The translations under genes were made by a program, and so were the position numbers. DNA of 64,000 nt from Arsenophonus nilaparvatae (GTDB taxonomy: Bacteria > Pseudomonadota > Gammaproteobacteria > Enterobacterales > Enterobacteriaceae): assembly GCF_000757905.1 (NCBI RefSeq), contig NZ_JRLH01000004.1; one strand, written 5' to 3'. Numbering within the stretch: position 1 is the first letter of the stretch; every line of letters starts with the position of its first letter. Shown here piece after piece: positions 56,370 through 64,000 of this stretch. The notes beneath the pieces were generated by a model. That model worked only from the letters and a program-made list of their open reading frames with translations, was not told the origin of the DNA and did no database searches.

Positions 56370-57005
56370 ATGGCACGAAAAACTAAGCAACAAGCGAAAA
56401 TAACTCGCCAAGAAATAATTGATGCAGCAATTAGAACATTTTCTAAGTATGGTGTTTCATCTACCTCATTGTCTAATATAGCAAAGGTTGCAGGTGTAAC
56501 TCGTGGTGCTATTTATTGGCATTTTAAAAATAAAGTCGATCTTTTCTCCGAAGCTTGTAAATTTACTGATGAACAAATAGCTGAAACTCAGAAAAAGTAT
56601 CAGTTAAAATACCCCAATGATCCACTTTTTGTATTGAGAAAATTATTACATTATATTTTATTTACTTTTTTTGACGATACTAAAAACAGGGAGCTAACTG
56701 AGATTTTTTTTCATAAATGTGAATTGATAGGTGAAATGGCACAGTTTGCTGAATTACGGCGTGAAATTTATATGATTAACCATCAACGACTAGTCACTCT
56801 GTTAAGTGCCTGTGTGGAAAAAAAACAGTTGCCTGTCAATATCGATGCCCAGTGCGCAGCAATTATGATACGTGCAGCGATTACTGGCCTATTTGAAAAT
56901 TGGTTATGTGTACCAGATAGTTTTAGTATCAAAGAAAATGCGATTCGTTATGTGGATACAATGATTGATATGATGAAATACAGTCCATCAATAAGAAACA
57001 ATTGA
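56370..57005 (+). CDS. acrR: TetR-family repressor AcrR
   Basis: 211 residues (215 in E. coli). Local repressor of acrAB and of itself, released by bound drugs. The N-terminal helix-turn-helix (about 12-58) includes TRQEIIDAAIRTFSKYGVSSTSLSNIAKVAGVTRGAIYWHFKNKVDLF. The helical ligand domain ends in MIDMMKYSPS. The frame is intact. Confidence 0.95.
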   Translation: MARKTKQQAKITRQEIIDAAIRTFSKYGVSSTSLSNIAKVAGVTRGAIYWHFKNKVDLFSEACKFTDEQIAETQKKYQLKYPNDPLFVLRKLLHYILFTFFDDTKNRELTEIFFHKCELIGEMAQFAELRREIYMINHQRLVTLLSACVEKKQLPVNIDAQCAAIMIRAAITGLFENWLCVPDSFSIKENAIRYVDTMIDMMKYSPSIRNN

Positions 57006-57036
57006 AATGTTTTATTACATAATTACGGAGAATTTG

Positions 57037-57399
57037 ATGCCAGAAAAAAACCTATTTTTGATTATTGCTAATGGTGCCGCTTATGGTGATGAAAATCTTT
57101 TTAATGCGCTACGTTTGGCGATTGCAGTTAAGGAACAGGCAGCGACAACTGAAATGAAAATTTTTTTAATGTCTGATGCGGTTGTTGCAGGTCTTGATAA
57201 TCAAAAGCCAATTGATGGTTATAATTTAAAACAGATGTTAGAAATTTTGCTTGCGCAGCAAGTGGAAATAAAATTATGTAAGACTTGTACTGATGCACGA
57301 GGTATTAGTGAATTACCGTTAATTAAAGGGGTCAGCATCGGCACTTTGGTAGAGTTAGCTCAGTGGACATTAGTAGCCAATAAAGTTTTAACTTTTTAG
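57037..57399 (+). CDS. ychN: DsrE/YchN-family sulfur-relay-like protein
   Basis: 120 residues (117 for E. coli YchN) from ATG 57037, which follows ACGGAGA; an upstream ATG at 57007 lacks family support. DsrE-fold cytosolic protein; YchN is a hexamer of unknown function. Nearly full-length similarity: ANGAAYGDENLFNALRLAIAVKEQ, FLMSDAVVAGLDNQKP, GYNLKQMLEILLAQQVEIKLCKTCTDARGIS (conserved Cys pair) and GTLVELAQWTLVANKVLTF. In E. coli the gene lies elsewhere, so this placement 31 nt after acrR is unusual. Confidence 0.88.
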   Translation: MPEKNLFLIIANGAAYGDENLFNALRLAIAVKEQAATTEMKIFLMSDAVVAGLDNQKPIDGYNLKQMLEILLAQQVEIKLCKTCTDARGISELPLIKGVSIGTLVELAQWTLVANKVLTF

Positions 57400-57488
57400 A
57401 TATAATAATATTTGAGGCAAGGAAAGAAATCCTAAGGAGAGATTTTTAACTGTTTTTTTATTTTTAATCTAACTTAGTGGATACTACT

Positions 57489-60400
57489 ATGTTTTCATTT
57501 AGTCGAAGGTTGCAAAGCAGAACATGTTGCCAGTGGTTAGTTTCTTTCTTGTCCTAATCTTGTGGTTTATTCTTTCTTTTTAATGCTACGTTAATTGAGA
57601 GTGCTACCTTAACCAATATAACCTCAAGGCAAACTATTCAAAACCAATTAAATGCCTTAAGTAATCGTAGCAATTTAACTGCGTATGAAACGCTAGCTTT
57701 ATCTGACTACAAAAAAGCCATCCAATTTTATGATGAATTAGCTGGATTAGAAAAACAAGCTGAATTAATGCAAAAAAGAGTGATGCAAGCGCCAAGAGAA
57801 GCGCGATATGCACTTGATAATTTAGCTAGAATTAAACGTGAGCAACAACAAAGTGAGCAGACTAAAACTGAATATCAGCATTTATCGTTATCGCAACTAG
57901 AGAGCCAGTTAAAAAATAAATTAGAAATATTACAAAACCAGCAGGAAAATCTAGCCAATATTAATAACAACTTAGTTGCATTACAAACCCAGCCAGAGCG
58001 AGCAATGAATATAATGCTAGAAAATGCTCGGCGGCTACAAGATATTCGTTACCAACTAAATAATGATTTTTCTTCCAATGACGATATTCGGCCTTCTTTG
58101 CAAGTATTATTACAAGTGGAACAATTATATCTGCAGCAGCAAAATAAATTTCAACAACACGCATTACAAGCTAATACTCAATTACAGGATGTGCTACAGA
58201 AGCAACGTGATTATACAGCAATTTATCTTGAGTTAATTCAAAGTGATATACAATATATTCAGGCTACTATTAATAATAAACGCTTAAATTATTCTGAGGA
58301 AACTGCTAAAGAAGCGCAACGCTCAACGATAAATAGTCAGGAAGTGGAAGAATATCCGGTAATTAAACATGAAAAAGCGATTAATAAAGCACTGAGTGAA
58401 CGTTTGATCTCAGTAACTCAAAATAGTAACCAATTAGTACAAAAAGGAATAAGGATTAAATCTTGGCTAGAAAGAGCCATACAAGTAGAGAGTAATCTAA
58501 AAGAGCAAATTACTGTTTTACGAGGAAGTCTATTACTTTCACGCATCCTTTTTCAAAAACAGATTAATTTGCCACCGAATATACTAACAAAAAATCTGCC
58601 CACCTTAATTGCTGATTTACGACTGGAACAGTTTGATATTAACCAAGAGCGTGATCAGTTATATCAGTCTTCTAATTATATTAATAAGTTGGCCGATACA
58701 ATAAATGATTCAATGATAGATAAGACTAAGACCATGCCACTTTCGAAGGAAGTCTGGCGGGCTTTGGAGTCACTGATTGATATACGCCGTGACCTTTTAG
58801 ATCAGTTAAATATTCAACTGGGTAATCAGATTTCTCAGGCGATTAATTTACAGTTAGATCAACAACAATTACTGGGTGTCATTGATTCTTTAGAACAGAC
58901 ATTAGCTCAGCAAATTTTTTGGGTGAATAGTAATAAACCGATTGATCTGACATGGCTAACTTCTTTTCCTGATGCGGCGAAAGCTGAAATTACTACTTTT
59001 AATTTTAAATTACCATTAGTTAGCATAGTCAAAGGCTTAATTAACTCTTCTGTTGTCACAATTCCTCTTTTGTTGGCTTGTCTGTTCTTTTTTTGGATGA
59101 ATTGCAAGTTTAAACAGCGTTTAAAAGAAATCAATGAGGAAGTTAGAGTCTTCAAAAAAGATAGTCAATTACATACCCCTGTAGCGTTAATTTTAACCCT
59201 AATGATGACGTTTTCTGGTGCTTTTATTGTACTCGTTGTCGGTTACTGGTTTTTAAAAACAGGTAATCCTCATGGTGATTTTGTTTGGAGTTTTGCCCTA
59301 CAATTGGCTTTATTTTGGGTTTTATTTAGCTGGTGTATTAATATTCTGAAGCCTGATGGTATTGCAGAAAATCATTTTTTAATTGCTAAAAAAGAGAATA
59401 CCTGGTTACGCCAACATTTGATAAATTTGATGCTGCCGTTGATTGTGTTGATTTATTGGTCAAGTTATGGCGTCATGTATCCTTTGCGGTTGGCGGATGA
59501 TGTCATTGGACAATTGATTGTTCTAATATTCCTGTTTTTAGTTTTTCTATTTACTTTGCCGTTTTGCCGTCGGAACTGGCAACTAAAAGGTGGGCATTTA
59601 ACTCGCACGATTGTTATTACCATACTGGCTTTTTCTCCATTAGTGCTAATTGGTTTAATGATGGTTGGTTATTATTACACTACTCTTCGGCTTTCAAGTC
59701 GTTGGATTGATAGTCTCTATTTATTACTCCTTTGGTATATTATTTACCATAGTTGTATTCGTGGATTATCGATTGCAGCGCGCAAGCTTGCTTATAAAAG
59801 GGCGTTAGAGCGTCGTCATAATATGACGCGAGAAGAACAAGAAAATGAACCGATCACCGAACCACCAATGTCAATTGAATTGATTAGTCAACAATCTTTA
59901 CGTTTAACCAGTATGGTACTGTTTTTGATCTTTATCGTCGCTTTTTATTGGATTTGGTCAGATTTCATTACTATTTTCTCATTTTTAGATGGTATTCAAC
60001 TTTGGCATACGAATGTACAAAATGAGGCTGGTCATACTTTACAAGCAGTTACCCTCGCGCTGATTTAATTTTGGCGATTATTATTTTTATTGTCGCTTTA
60101 GTGATGACACGAAATCTACCAGGTTTGTTAGAGGTTTTAGTATTGTCCCGGCTTAAGCTGCGGCAGGGATCAAGCTATGCGATCACCACAATGCTGACCT
60201 ATATTATCATCGGTATTGGTACAATTATTGTATTAGCAATGTTAGGTGTTACCTGGAATAAGTTACAGTGGCTAGCGGCAGCATTAACATTTGGTTTAGG
60301 TTTTGGTCTACAAGAAATTTTTGCCAACTTTGTTTCGGGTATTATTATTCTGTTTGAACGGCCGGTCAGAATTGGTGATACCGTTACGATTGGTAATTTT

Positions 60401-60919
60401 TCAGGCACAGTGAGTAAAATTCGTATTCGAGCAACCACCATAACTGATTTTGATCGCAAAGAAGTCATTATTCCCAACAAAGCATTTGTGACTGAACGTT
60501 TAATAAATTGGTCGTTAACAGATACTATTACCCGTATTATTATCAAGCTAGGCGTTGCTTATGGTTCCGATCTTGATAAAGTGAAGGCGATTTTATTACA
60601 GGCAGCGCAAAGTAATAATAAGATCATGTCAGATCCAGCGCCATTAGTATTTTTTACTGATTTTGGCGACAGTACTCTTAATCATGAATTACGTTTTTAT
60701 GTTCGCCAGATAGCGGATAGAAGCACAACCTTGGACGAAGTTAATCGACTGATTGATCGCTTATGTCGAGAACAAAATATCAATATTGCTTTTAATCAGT
60801 TAGAAGTTCACCTTCATAATAGCAAAGGTGATTCTGTGCAAGAAGTTGAGCGTACGCTAGGTGGCGAAAAGCGATCGAAACAGCAGGATAAAAATAATCG
60901 AGATAATGTTGCGGAATAA
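57489..60919 (+). pseudogene. mscK: mscK (kefA) mechanosensitive channel, disrupted twice
   Basis: Homologue of the 1120-residue potassium-dependent large mechanosensitive channel. Translation from ATG 57489 gives a signal peptide start (MFSFSRRLQSRTCCQWLVSFLS) and meets an in-frame TAA at 57555-57557. The same frame then continues through the coiled-coil periplasmic domain and the extra helices to TAA 60066-60068. A frameshift at about 60063-60070 (one base lost or two gained near ATTTAATTTT) moves the rest to another frame (60071-60919). That part holds the whole MscS-like pore and beta domain: GLGFGLQEIFANFVSG, FERPVRIGDTVTIG, IIPNKAFVTERLINWSL. Both lesions lie far apart, so loss of function is likely. 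The 3' open frame alone resembles a small MscS channel. Confidence 0.9.
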
Positions 60920-60936
60920 TCATTGAATTATTTTTA

Positions 60937-61110
60937 TCAACGCTTTTTAGTTGCATTGGCAAGTAATAAAATGGCTTCTTTATTCTCATAATCTTTTTTT
61001 ACAATATCAAGTGCTTTGAGTGCGGTAGTGGGTTCTATTTGATTAATTTCTAGAATATAAATTAAATCAATGGCAACTTGGATTTCTATTGAAGCATTCT
61101 CTAGATTCAT
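60937..61110 (-). CDS. rsmS: Pleiotropic regulatory protein RsmS (YbaM)
   Basis: 57 residues (53 in E. coli), a short gene. Read on the minus strand: MNLENASIEIQVAIDLIYIL, then EINQIEPTTALKALDIVKKD, then YENKEAILLLANATKKR. The first 41 residues match YbaM/RsmS well, including NQI and ALDIVK.DYE; the tail differs. RsmS affects secondary metabolism and regulators in Pectobacterium; its mechanism is unclear. It lies between mscK and priC as in E. coli, 22 nt after priC. Confidence 0.88.
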   Translation of the reverse strand: MNLENASIEIQVAIDLIYILEINQIEPTTALKALDIVKKDYENKEAILLLANATKKR

Positions 61111-61132
61111 TAAATATCACCTATATTATTTT

Positions 61133-61681
61133 TTATTCAATACTTTGATTTTCATAGCGTTCAATTGCCTTTTCTATGCGTGAAAGAGCCTGACGGCATC
61201 TCACTAATCTTCCAGTTAATGCAGCTATTTCTTGTTGCAGCTTCTGGCAAGCAACGTATGACTGCTGTTTATCTAATTTTTGCTCTCGATCATTTATCAT
61301 TGCGATTAGGCGGCGTTCATAATCTTGATGTTGAACTAAACGTTCGTAAAGATCTATGGTTTTTTCTTTTTGGCTATGTTGACTTTCTTGTTCTCTTAAA
61401 GTTTGGGTTGCAGATTCTCGCGTTATAGCACCAATTTGGGCAATGATTTTTTCTGTCAAAAAAGTAACTTGTTCTGAACGTGACGTAATAACCGCATGTT
61501 TTAATTGATTAAAATGTTGCTTAATTTCAAATAAACATTCGCTTAATTGATGGCTTTTTCGATGAAATAATTTTTGATCAAAACGTAATGTTATAAAAGA
61601 AGAGTGTGCAATTGGTTGTATTTTTTCTGCCAATGCTTCAATTTGCTCTTCAAGCGCGTTTAGCAACTTTTGTGTTTTCAT
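61133..61681 (-). CDS. priC: Primosomal replication protein N'' (PriC)
   Basis: 182 residues (175 in E. coli). PriC reloads DnaB at stalled forks in the PriA-independent restart pathway. It is helical and coiled-coil rich. FDQKLFH (about 34-40), EQVTFLTEKIIAQIGAITRESATQTLR, QHQDYERRLIAMINDRE and the C-terminal LVRCRQALSRIEKAIER are conserved. The frame is intact. ybaN, normally next, is missing. Confidence 0.92.
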   Translation of the reverse strand: MKTQKLLNALEEQIEALAEKIQPIAHSSFITLRFDQKLFHRKSHQLSECLFEIKQHFNQLKHAVITSRSEQVTFLTEKIIAQIGAITRESATQTLREQESQHSQKEKTIDLYERLVQHQDYERRLIAMINDREQKLDKQQSYVACQKLQQEIAALTGRLVRCRQALSRIEKAIERYENQSIE

Positions 61682-61823
61682 ATATTAAGCCATAATAATA
61701 AAATATGTAATTGCGATTTGACTTCTTACAGTAAAAACGCGCATATTGGTAAGCTAGTTATTGCATTTTTATAATAGTTTTCATAGATTGTAGCGTTTGA
61801 TTATTTTATCTATGATGATAATT

Positions 61824-62375
61824 ATGATGGTTAATGAAAAAAAAATACAATTTATAAAAGATAGTATTGAAACAATTCCTGATTATCCAATACCAGGTGT
61901 ATTGTTTCGTGATATTACAACCTTATTGGATAATCCGGACGCTTATCAGGCCACAATTGATCTACTCGTTGAGCATTATAAAAATAAAGGTATAACTAAA
62001 ATTGTTGGCACTGAAGCGAGAGGATTTTTATTTGGGGCGCCGCTTGCTTTGCGTTTAGGTGTAGGATTTGTACCAGTACGTAAAGAAGGAAAATTACCGC
62101 GCGCCATATTACGACAAAATTATGAGCTAGAATATGGTACCGATGCACTAGAGATCCATAAAGATAGTATTTCAGTCAAAGACAATGTTTTAGTTGTTGA
62201 TGATTTACTCGCTACAGGTGGAACGATTGAAGCGACAGTAAGCTTGATCCGGCAGCTTGGTGGTAAAGTTAATGAAGCGGCATTTATTATCTGTTTGCCT
62301 GATTTGGGTGGTATCGAACGTTTAAAAAAGCAAGGGGTCAATTGTTTTAATTTGGTTGAATTCCCAGGCAGTTAA
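61824..62375 (+). CDS. apt: Adenine phosphoribosyltransferase
   Basis: 183 residues (183 in E. coli) from ATG 61824; several in-frame ATGs (61812, 61815, 61827) lie around it without a clear ribosome-binding site, so the start is uncertain by a few codons. Apt salvages adenine to AMP with PRPP. DYPIPGVLFRDITTLL, GTEARGFLFGAPLAL and the PRPP loop VLVVDDLLATGGTIEAT (about 125-141) are intact. dnaX follows after 84 nt. Confidence 0.95.
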   Translation: MMVNEKKIQFIKDSIETIPDYPIPGVLFRDITTLLDNPDAYQATIDLLVEHYKNKGITKIVGTEARGFLFGAPLALRLGVGFVPVRKEGKLPRAILRQNYELEYGTDALEIHKDSISVKDNVLVVDDLLATGGTIEATVSLIRQLGGKVNEAAFIICLPDLGGIERLKKQGVNCFNLVEFPGS

Positions 62376-62459
62376 TGCGCAAAATTTTCTAGCAAAATGT
62401 GCTGACTAGCGAACAGCGATAGGTTGGCGAATCTATATACTTAATGTCTAATAGGAATC

Positions 62460-64000
62460 ATGAGCTACCAGGTACTTGCCCGTAAATGGCGCCCACAAAC
62501 ATTTACCGATGTTGTTGGGCAACAACATGTTTTGACCGCGCTGGCAAATGGTTTGCATCAGCAGCGGCTCCATCATGCCTACTTATTTTCTGGTACACGT
62601 GGAGTTGGTAAAACGACCATTGCGCGGCTGTTTGCGAAAGGGCTTAACTGTGAGGTAGGGATAAGCCAAAACCCTTGTGGTAAATGTGCTAACTGCCTAG
62701 AGATAGCGGATGGGCGATTTGTTGATTTGATTGAAATTGATGCCGCTTCGCGCACGAAAGTTGAGGATACCCGCGAGCTACTAGATAATGTCCAGTATGC
62801 ACCGGCACGCGGTCGATTTAAAGTGTACTTAATCGACGAAGTTCATATGCTATCTCGTCATAGCTTTAATGCTTTACTCAAGACACTGGAAGAACCACCA
62901 GAACATGTGAAATTTCTATTAGCAACGACAGATCCACAGAAATTACCGATAACAGTTTTATCACGTTGTCTGCAATTTCATTTAAGATCACTTGATATTG
63001 ACCAAATAAGCAGTCAACTTGAACGTATTTTAGTGGCTGAGCAAATATCGAGTGATAAACGTGCCCGCCAATTAATCGCTAGAGCTGCCGAAGGTAGTTT
63101 ACGTGATGCATTAAGTTTAACCGATCAAGCTATTGCTATGGGGCAAGGGCAAGTATCGGCAGATTCAGTTAGCCAAATGCTAGGCATATTAGATGATGAA
63201 CAGCCGCTAGCGATCATTGAAGCGATTGTGCATGCTGATGGTCCAAAAATGATGGCTTTAGTAGAAGATATTGCTTTGCGAGGCGGTGACTGGGAAAGCG
63301 TATTGATTGAAATGTTATCATTAATTCATCGTATTGCGATGATCCAGCTTTTACCTGTGGAGATGCAAGATACTGCATCACCCATAGACGAGCGTCTACG
63401 TTTACTTGCGCGCTTGATTACGCCAACGGATTTACAGCTCTATTATCAAACCTTGTTAGTCGGACGTAAAGAGCTTCCCTATGCGCCAGAAAGGCGGATG
63501 GGAGTTGAGATGACATTGTTACGTGCATTAGCATTTCATCCTAAGTCTGTTAATGATATTGAAATTCCATTGGTGTCATCACCAAGTCTCTCTGAAACAA
63601 CTACAATAGCCAATGATATTGATAATCATGTCGATATTTCTGTTAACTTAAAAGATAAAAAAAAAATCATCAATAAAGCCACAAGCTCATCGGATGAAAA
63701 ATTAATTAGTACACCTACATTGCAATTATTGCAAGCAAAAGCATCGCTAAATAAAGCGCAAGAGAAAACGCCGTTAAAAAAGTCTGAAACAGCATCACCA
63801 AAGACAAAAACGCCACTAGCGATGTCGGCGTTAGAAAGGTTAGCTACCGTTTCGGCACAGCATCAGCTCTCTGTTTTAAATCAGCCTAAAACAGCTAATA
63901 AAAATGAAAAAAATCAAAAGGGTAAATCTTATCAATGGCGCCCGCAAAATGTTTCTGAACAAAAAGTAGAGCGAGTAACCACGCCTGGCAATATTAAACA
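62460..64000 (+). CDS. dnaX: DNA polymerase III subunits tau/gamma (3' end outside window)
   Basis: Starts at ATG 62460 after TAGGAA and is open through the last base (513 full codons). Clamp-loader AAA+ ATPase. It has Walker A GTRGVGKTT (about 45), zinc site Cys64/Cys73/Cys76/Cys79 region (NPCGKCANC), Walker B LIDEVHML and sensor-1 LATTDPQKLP. Domain III is followed by a Lys/Thr/Ser-rich linker after about residue 370. Codons 439-441 are TTA AAA AAG, giving the slippery heptamer A AAA AAG; a -1 slip reads GTC TGA and would make a 442-residue gamma subunit. An A10 run lies at 63657-63666. Confidence 0.95.
   Translation, partial: MSYQVLARKWRPQTFTDVVGQQHVLTALANGLHQQRLHHAYLFSGTRGVGKTTIARLFAKGLNCEVGISQNPCGKCANCLEIADGRFVDLIEIDAASRTKVEDTRELLDNVQYAPARGRFKVYLIDEVHMLSRHSFNALLKTLEEPPEHVKFLLATTDPQKLPITVLSRCLQFHLRSLDIDQISSQLERILVAEQISSDKRARQLIARAAEGSLRDALSLTDQAIAMGQGQVSADSVSQMLGILDDEQPLAIIEAIVHADGPKMMALVEDIALRGGDWESVLIEMLSLIHRIAMIQLLPVEMQDTASPIDERLRLLARLITPTDLQLYYQTLLVGRKELPYAPERRMGVEMTLLRALAFHPKSVNDIEIPLVSSPSLSETTTIANDIDNHVDISVNLKDKKKIINKATSSSDEKLISTPTLQLLQAKASLNKAQEKTPLKKSETASPKTKTPLAMSALERLATVSAQHQLSVLNQPKTANKNEKNQKGKSYQWRPQNVSEQKVERVTTPGNIK
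63776..63782 (+). promoter_or_regulatory. dnaX: Programmed -1 frameshift heptamer in dnaX
   Basis: A AAA AAG in the zero frame at codons 439-441, the same heptamer used by E. coli dnaX. After slippage the next codons are GTC TGA (E. coli GAG TGA), so gamma ends one residue later. The strong GC stem-loop that follows in E. coli is not evident; only a 6-bp stem AACGCC / GGCGTT at 63809-63832 is seen, too distant to be a standard stimulator. Confidence 0.75.

Noticed and set aside
1..64000. Insertion sequences, prophage, CRISPR, tRNA or rRNA genes
   Set aside because: No transposase-like frame, repeat-spacer array, tRNA cloverleaf or rRNA sequence noticed on either strand.

Overview
The window is a chromosomal segment of an AT-rich gammaproteobacterium of the order Enterobacterales. 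Gene content and order follow the E. coli segment rdgC-phoBR-brnQ-queA-tgt-secDF-ribD-nusB-dxs-thiI-cyo-ampG-tig-clpPX-lon-ppiD-mdlAB-ffs-hha-acrAB-mscK-apt-dnaX almost block for block. Protein similarity is high, but base composition is far more AT-rich than E. coli, intergenic regions are AT-rich, several genes normally present are missing, and three genes are broken. This fits a host-associated, mildly reduced member of the Morganellaceae (Arsenophonus-like; Proteus and Providencia are the free-living comparison). The genus is inferred from remembered family features, not from a search.

Layout. 1-3.7 kb: rdgC (-), a general porin (+) and a nitroreductase (-). The sbcCD, mak and araJ genes usually found here are absent. 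4-8.4 kb: the phosphate regulon pair phoB/phoR (phoB frameshifted, phoR intact, Pho box retained), brnQ and acpH. 8.4-14 kb: queA-tgt-yajC-secD-secF (queuosine tRNA modification and Sec translocon accessory subunits). 14-18.4 kb: nrdR-ribD-ribH-nusB-thiL-pgpA. 18.4-21.6 kb (-): xseB-ispA-dxs (isoprenoid precursors). 21.8-26 kb: thiI, yajL (frameshifted 3' end), yajQ, yajR. 26-31 kb (-): cyoABCDE (cytochrome bo oxidase and heme O synthase). 31-34.6 kb (-): a Tsx/OmpK-type outer-membrane channel, ampG and yajG. 34.9-44.3 kb: bolA, tig, clpP, clpX, lon, an HU protein and ppiD, which form the proteostasis block with two sigma-32-like promoters. 44.5-50.2 kb: ybaV, queC, mdlAB and the 4.5S RNA gene ffs. 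50.7-57.4 kb: hha-tomB, acrAB, acrR and a YchN-like DsrE protein. 57.5-64 kb: a doubly disrupted mscK, rsmS, priC, apt, and dnaX, which runs off the window end.

Functional picture: housekeeping translation, secretion, protein quality control, aerobic respiration and cofactor synthesis are intact. Erosion has hit phosphate signalling (phoB), the oxidative-stress protein YajL and the mechanosensitive channel MscK. Genes for nitrogen sensing (glnK-amtB) and panE are missing at their usual places. I found no mobile elements, CRISPR arrays, tRNA or rRNA genes. I do not see a new multi-gene system. The most interesting signals are decay and recoding events: a 10-nt phoB deletion beneath an intact Pho box, homopolymer-associated lesions or hotspots in yajL, phoR and dnaX, and a conserved dnaX frameshift heptamer.
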